Origin: Spirochaetia bacterium UBA2205
GTDB taxonomy: Bacteria > Spirochaetota > UBA4802 > UB4802
NCBI GenBank assembly: GCA_002328585.1
Contig: DCUV01000025.1
Location: 1,668-49,016, forward strand
Direction of reading: 5' to 3'
DNA: 47,349 nucleotides
The notes under the pieces are model-generated. The model ran no database searches. It saw nothing but the letters and a program-made list of their open reading frames with translations, and had not been told where the DNA came from. Both the position numbers and the translations under genes were made by a program. Below, one piece after another: positions 42,740 to 47,349 of this stretch. Numbering within the stretch: the first letter of the stretch is position 1; every line of letters begins with the position of its first letter.

Positions 42740-45700
42740 GACAACTTTTGCTTCATTTCCTGTTGAGATAGAGTATTCCGTAATAACGTTAAATACGGAA
42801 CAACAACATCATTTTTAAAACTTTCGGTACCGTCGTAAGTAATACTGACGATGGGAACTCCGGTAACCTCATAAATACGCTTTGCCATTGCTTCAGTAAC
42901 AAGCGCCGGGCAACAAAATGCAGGGCTTGTTTGCACAAACAGTGAGATATCAGGATAGTGATGCAGTAATGCAAATATCTTGATTAAATTGTCAAATGAT
43001 TCGCCGGTATGATACATGGTTACGCCAAACTGTTGCAGCACCTTCTCAAAATTTACAGCATACACTGGCTCGGGCTCATTTAACAGCTTTTGAAAATATG
43101 AGTAATACTTTTGCTCTATAAGCTCAACTGTTGTAAGCAATGTTTTACCAGTAACTATCTCCCCATATTTCCCTTCCCTGAACCACTTTTTAAAATAGGG
43201 ATTGGCTATCATCTTTGCATAATAGTTATAGGGAGTGGTTATTACCTCGCCGCCGTGTTTTTCTATAAATTGTATAAGGTTTTGATTCATAACATCATTA
43301 TCACGAACATAGAGATCGCCAAACAGGGCAACCTTTGGCTTGCTCATTTTCTTAATTTTAAGGGCATCAAAACGAGCAACCATATCTGACAGGGAATCAG
43401 TCCACTCCACTTTATCCATGAATGCTTTTTCAAAATCCTGCATGGTTTGTTCAATAGCATAATTGGTAGCACCCTGTATAACTTCATACGGACGGTACCT
43501 GCACCCCACACGGCGGAGCAACCCGCTGAACATAAATGCAAAGTATGTGTATAGTGCTGCCTTGATGGAAACCTCTTTAAATGAAATATCGCCCACAAAT
43601 ACTTTAACTTTGTCCATCCCTTTACCATAGCTGTCAAAAATACTCTTGATGTAATAAGGGTACATACGGATATTACATGAAATCTCTGAATCCATCATCC
43701 ACAAAATAGTGTTTGCAGTATCAAGTTTATTTTTCTGAATATAATCAATACACTCAAACGCTATGATGGTTAACGGTAAGCACTGTCCTGTATTGGTACG
43801 TGTTCCCCTTGCTATTGTTGTTTCATCTTCAAACAGTATGTGCGCGTCAATCCCTTCACGAATAAGATTTGCTTTCAGCAATCGGGATGCCATTGTATCC
43901 CAGTTTGGCAACAGTACCGTTTTACCTTTGAGTGTTTCACGGGTAACTGAAGGAACTACCGGAATACCAGTTGTTTTAACCAGCTTTTTCGTATAATGAT
44001 TTTTAAATGACCTGACAGCAGCTTCAATGCGCGTTTCATATCCCACCGTTGAATCATGTTCATCAAGCTGCAATATAAGATACGGTTTGCCCGCCTCATC
44101 CATAATGCGCTTGAAGTACTCCATAACAAACGAGTCGGGAGCACATTTAAATGATGTCAACAACACGGGATATAATCCATCAGATTTTGCAATACCATGA
44201 GCTATCTGCAAAATTTTAGCAGCATAGTGCCAGTGAAATGCTTTGAGCAGTTCATCAATTGCTTTACTATCGTCATCGTTATACTGTATCATATCCTGAT
44301 AGAGGACGGGAATGCCTAAATTAACAAACAGCGACGGTATATTCTTATTCATGGAATCAGGAATACCATTATATGGCCTGCCAAGTAATACCACTGCAAT
44401 ATCTTTTCTGGTTTCAACGGCATGTTTTCCACTTATCATCAATTTTTTCTGATTTTCTTTATGGGTATTCTGTGCCTGTTCAAATGCCATCATAATTTCA
44501 ATAGAGTTGGCATTGATTCCCATCTGTTTGCAGGCTTTGTATAAAGTCCGTCTACTAAACAACGGTTGTATTTCATAGTTAAGTATAGGCATAACAACTT
44601 TATTGCTAACTGAAGGTATTAACGAGGTCAATGATGGCGCAAACTGTGTATAGTAGCAGTACTGCCTCCTGGAATGCGAAGGAGCATCCCTTTCTAAATA
44701 AAAAGGCGTAAATATATAGTTGCATCTATCTGCCAGATACGTCACATGCCCATGAAAGGCAGCAATTGGTGCGCAAAATTCGGCTTGCGCAATCCTTTTG
44801 CCGATAGTTACTGGATCATCACATCCACTGCTGGTAATAACCGTAACATTCAACCGTTTAAAAAAGTCTATCCATAAATCCATTTCATCAACAAGGTGCA
44901 ATGCATAAGGAATACCCACCTGTGCAGTATCTTCATTTGAAGGTAATGTAAAAATCTTATTGCGTTCCCTGCTGAAATCAAAGATGCCCTTTGTTTTGCT
45001 GACATATTTTTTGTAATGATAATCGCGTCCGCATAAAAATCCATACGCAACAACCTCGCCATCAACATCAGCAACTTTTAACTTGCAATGGTTGGTACAC
45101 AGATTACAAATTTCACTTTTAACCGGAATTGATTTTTTATAAAGTCCTATACCTCTAAAGCTTGTTTGTGCAATCTGCGATTCCATTACTTCTAATGCAC
45201 AACCCAGCGCACCGGTGAGATGACAGTACTGTGAAACGTGCAAAGGCTTTTGGAGCTTTTGTTCAAAAGCAGCAACCAATGCTTTATTTTTTGCAGTTGC
45301 TCCCTGAAAACAGATAACATTACCAATCTTAGCCTCGCCCGAAACTTTAGAAAGGTAATTTTCCACCACTGAATGCAATACCGCCGCTAACAGCTCATCT
45401 GTGTCATAACCCTGACTCATACAATAATTGATATCCCGCTCCATAAATACTGTGCAGCGGTCACTTGAAAGTGGTGACTGTTTACCCAGCGCTCTGGTAG
45501 CATATGCAGCAAGGTTACATCCCAGCTTGTATGCCTGCTCTTCAATGAAACTGCCAGTGCCAGCCGCGCACACATTATTCATCTGCGAAAAAATAACATT
45601 ACCATTCTTTATCATGGTAAACTTTGAATCCTGTCCGCCAATCTCAATAATAGTATCAACATCGGGCTGCAATGTGCATGCTGCTTTCGCATGTGCAGTA

Positions 45701-46911
45701 ATCTCATCAAGGATACAATCTGCCCCAATAAGTGTTCCAATAAACTTTCGCCCTGAACCTGTTGTTGCCGCCCCTTTAACACTAATGCTTATACCATGTT
45801 TTGCCGCATATACATCACACGCTTCAAAAATTGATTGCACCGCCTCAAGCGGTTTTCCCGCAGTACGCGTATAAAAACCTGCCAGCATAGTTCCCTGTTT
45901 ATCAATGAGTGCCATCTTTGTGCTGGTTGACCCAATATCAATGCCAATAAATGTTTCAGTTGCTCCATTCATAGGTTTATAGATATCAACTTCAACATCG
46001 TGCAGGGATGTATACATAAACGATTCAATCCCATTAAAGGTGGGATAGTTGCTCATTGTTATTGCTAACGGCGGGAAATGATACAGCCTGTTTCTTAATT
46101 TTGTATTTATGGTAAATTCCACTGTTTTTTTTATAGTATTATTTGCCACATATAATGCAGCACCAAAAGCGCCATATATGTGCGATAGTTCCGGTACATG
46201 AAACCTTACACCTACAATTGATTCAAGGTGTTTAACAACTGCACTGTTTAACGACACACCACCCACAATGGCAACCGGCTGCACAGGCGTATGCGATGCA
46301 AACAGGGTATCAGCAATATTGCGCGCAACACCATAATACAAGCCATCACATATTTCGGTGATAGCATATCCTTCCTGCTGTACATGAATAATGTCGGTCT
46401 TGGCAAATACGGCACAACGCGATGCAATCTTAGGGATATCACCATAATTTTTTAAAGCCATGACAGACAATTCATGTGAACCAGCAAGTTGCAACCTGCG
46501 AGCCTGCTGATCTAAAAATCCTCCAGTTCCTGCTGCACAGCTTGTATTGCCGCGATACTGTGAATAATTACCATTGTCATCAAACTCAATGACACCAAAC
46601 TTTTCACCACCAACAATAACACAGGTGCGTATCTGCGGCATAGCATGTTTAATAGCAGTAACATACGCAACAATGCTGTTAACCTCGTGACCGCCCGTTA
46701 TAGCAGCCACCGAGGAAGTAAACCCTATACCACAAACATCGGTTTTACAAAATCGGGCACAATAGTTTTCAATTTCTTCATGAATTTTTCCATGATGAAA
46801 TGTATACAATGTATCAACGATATTTTTCCCACTGTCAATAGCAACAATGGAAAGTGCCGTAGAGCCAGCATCAATACCTAAAAAAATAGATTTATTAATA
46901 TTGTTTTCCAT
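42736..46911 (-). CDS. Fused 2-hydroxyacyl-CoA dehydratase activase / HgdB-like protein
   Basis: The 1391-residue protein joins two BadF/BadG/BcrA/BcrD ATPase domains (about 8-275 and 318-590), a DUF2229 region (about 600-900) and an HgdB-like dehydratase part (about 1000-1380). Each ATPase half keeps the cluster-cysteine motif CAAGTG (SCAAGTGGFLDQQ, VCAAGTGSFIEEQ) and the GIDAGST/GIDIGST phosphate loop. In separate form such proteins use ATP to raise one electron to the dehydratase for radical chemistry or to activate benzoyl-CoA reductase; large fusions of this plan are known but their substrate is not. It supports an anaerobic host. It appears monocistronic. Confidence 0.87.
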   Translation of the reverse strand: MENNINKSIFLGIDAGSTALSIVAIDSGKNIVDTLYTFHHGKIHEEIENYCARFCKTDVCGIGFTSSVAAITGGHEVNSIVAYVTAIKHAMPQIRTCVIVGGEKFGVIEFDDNGNYSQYRGNTSCAAGTGGFLDQQARRLQLAGSHELSVMALKNYGDIPKIASRCAVFAKTDIIHVQQEGYAITEICDGLYYGVARNIADTLFASHTPVQPVAIVGGVSLNSAVVKHLESIVGVRFHVPELSHIYGAFGAALYVANNTIKKTVEFTINTKLRNRLYHFPPLAITMSNYPTFNGIESFMYTSLHDVEVDIYKPMNGATETFIGIDIGSTSTKMALIDKQGTMLAGFYTRTAGKPLEAVQSIFEACDVYAAKHGISISVKGAATTGSGRKFIGTLIGADCILDEITAHAKAACTLQPDVDTIIEIGGQDSKFTMIKNGNVIFSQMNNVCAAGTGSFIEEQAYKLGCNLAAYATRALGKQSPLSSDRCTVFMERDINYCMSQGYDTDELLAAVLHSVVENYLSKVSGEAKIGNVICFQGATAKNKALVAAFEQKLQKPLHVSQYCHLTGALGCALEVMESQIAQTSFRGIGLYKKSIPVKSEICNLCTNHCKLKVADVDGEVVAYGFLCGRDYHYKKYVSKTKGIFDFSRERNKIFTLPSNEDTAQVGIPYALHLVDEMDLWIDFFKRLNVTVITSSGCDDPVTIGKRIAQAEFCAPIAAFHGHVTYLADRCNYIFTPFYLERDAPSHSRRQYCYYTQFAPSLTSLIPSVSNKVVMPILNYEIQPLFSRRTLYKACKQMGINANSIEIMMAFEQAQNTHKENQKKLMISGKHAVETRKDIAVVLLGRPYNGIPDSMNKNIPSLFVNLGIPVLYQDMIQYNDDDSKAIDELLKAFHWHYAAKILQIAHGIAKSDGLYPVLLTSFKCAPDSFVMEYFKRIMDEAGKPYLILQLDEHDSTVGYETRIEAAVRSFKNHYTKKLVKTTGIPVVPSVTRETLKGKTVLLPNWDTMASRLLKANLIREGIDAHILFEDETTIARGTRTNTGQCLPLTIIAFECIDYIQKNKLDTANTILWMMDSEISCNIRMYPYYIKSIFDSYGKGMDKVKVFVGDISFKEVSIKAALYTYFAFMFSGLLRRVGCRYRPYEVIQGATNYAIEQTMQDFEKAFMDKVEWTDSLSDMVARFDALKIKKMSKPKVALFGDLYVRDNDVMNQNLIQFIEKHGGEVITTPYNYYAKMIANPYFKKWFREGKYGEIVTGKTLLTTVELIEQKYYSYFQKLLNEPEPVYAVNFEKVLQQFGVTMYHTGESFDNLIKIFALLHHYPDISLFVQTSPAFCCPALVTEAMAKRIYEVTGVPIVSITYDGTESFKNDVVVPYLTLLRNTLSQQEMKQKLS

Positions 46912-47164
46912 AGCAAAACTCTTTCACATAATAAATTGATAGTGTACTACAGTACTATTTATTTACACATACATAATTTTGTTTGTTTTGGATAGTATAC
47001 ATAAAGAGCATAAATAATCAATAAAAAAATATAATTTTTATAAATAGTGACATTAATGCCTGATTTGTTGTAACCATATTATTTTGATGGTTGTATCTTA
47101 CAGTAGTGAGTAAACTGTTTATGGCAGATAAAACAAAAGAGTTATCTTTGCTCTGACCCCTTTT
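46912..47164. other. Spacer upstream of the activase gene
   Basis: About 250 bp of AT-rich sequence with the promoter region of the activase gene. The right end holds a copy of the GGGGTCAGAGC motif (minus strand, 47150-47160) next to the transposase stop. I see nothing else. Confidence 0.4.
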
Positions 47165-47349
47165 TTACACCCACTGTGCAATAGAATAGCGCTTGCGGTA
47201 TGCCTCCTCATACTGTAAAAAACGCCTTACCCGTTCACTGAAACTGTCTCCCAGCTGCAGAAAGTACTCATGATGGTCTATCGGCACGCCAACATCGGCA
47301 TCCTCCTGTAAATAGGATTGTATACTGCTGTAGCGATACTTGATAGGAC
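47165..47349 (-). CDS. REP-associated tyrosine (Y1) transposase, 3' part
   Basis: The last 61 codons of a minus-strand gene enter from the right edge and end at 47165. The sequence YRYSSIQSYL, then HHEYFLQLG, and RRFLQYEEAYR is typical of the C-terminus of Y1_Tnp/RAYT transposases, single-copy enzymes that move REP-like palindromes. The catalytic HUH and Tyr are outside the window. The GGGGTCAGAGC motif found 5 bp past the stop is the kind of signal linked to this family. Confidence 0.8.
   Translation of the reverse strand, partial: PIKYRYSSIQSYLQEDADVGVPIDHHEYFLQLGDSFSERVRRFLQYEEAYRKRYSIAQWV

Noticed and set aside
45428..45874. 148-codon plus-strand frame within the activase gene
   Set aside because: It is a shadow of the clearly conserved minus-strand coding sequence and has no features of its own.

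Overview
The window is about 47 kb of AT-rich bacterial chromosome from a Gram-negative organism. Periplasmic and outer-membrane proteins, a ZnuA-type binding protein and a lipoprotein are all present. A PilZ protein resembling the DUF1577 proteins of Leptospira, several lysine-rich or signal-bearing small proteins, and a large set of oxygen-sensitive Fe-S proteins suggest an anaerobic or microaerophilic member of the Spirochaetota. This placement is an inference and is not secure.

Layout. Positions 1-10200 hold a tRNA 3' end, a YtfJ-like periplasmic protein, a predicted outer-membrane barrel, bacterioferritin, a flavin reductase, MgtE, an NfeD/SPFH pair, a KefB-type antiporter, a GNAT acetyltransferase and a small membrane protein. 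Positions 10200-20800 are housekeeping: an RluD-type pseudouridine synthase with tsaE and tsaB, a PilZ protein, der, the classical dnaX-ybaB-recR operon, two tRNA-Ser genes, adk, ndk and a zinc-ribbon protein. Two small signal-bearing genes in this part (18520-18974 and 21383-21699) look broken by frameshifts. Positions 20762-22010 are mostly non-coding and rich in inverted repeats.

Positions 22904-26048 are the most island-like part. A perfect 83-bp direct repeat brackets three tightly coupled genes: a PD-(D/E)XK-like protein with a predicted winged helix inside the nuclease fold, a soluble Hanks-type Ser/Thr kinase, and a 401-residue protein of unknown function. Parts of this block have clearly higher GC than the flanks. 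It resembles an inserted defence-type cassette that I cannot match to a named system.

Positions 27055-36815 form a sigma54-linked redox and metallocluster locus. It has a PAS-AAA+-Fis activator, a duplicated TTGC-N5-GCAA site upstream of a -24/-12 promoter, three NifX-like proteins, a DUF5320 protein, an MBL-fold protein, two MinD-like ATPases with inserted ferredoxin domains, a CoA-disulfide-reductase-like flavoprotein with a rhodanese domain, an Mrp/NBP35 ATPase and a ferredoxin. The core matches the ORP (orange protein) complex genes of Desulfovibrio, with additions. A methyltransferase and a second Fe-S protein follow.

Positions 38805-42313 form a zinc or related metal uptake group: a small His/Cys secreted protein, an outer-membrane barrel, a ZnuA-like protein and a ZnuB-like permease, with no ATPase gene in the window. 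A decayed AAA ATPase fragment follows. A 1391-residue activase/dehydratase fusion of the 2-hydroxyacyl-CoA dehydratase type comes next. The window ends in the 3' part of a REP-associated (Y1) transposase gene.

Across the window from about 10 kb onward, the nonamer GCGATAGTT recurs at least 12 times on both strands, in genes and between them. That is far above chance for this base composition and suggests a genome-wide iterated signal.
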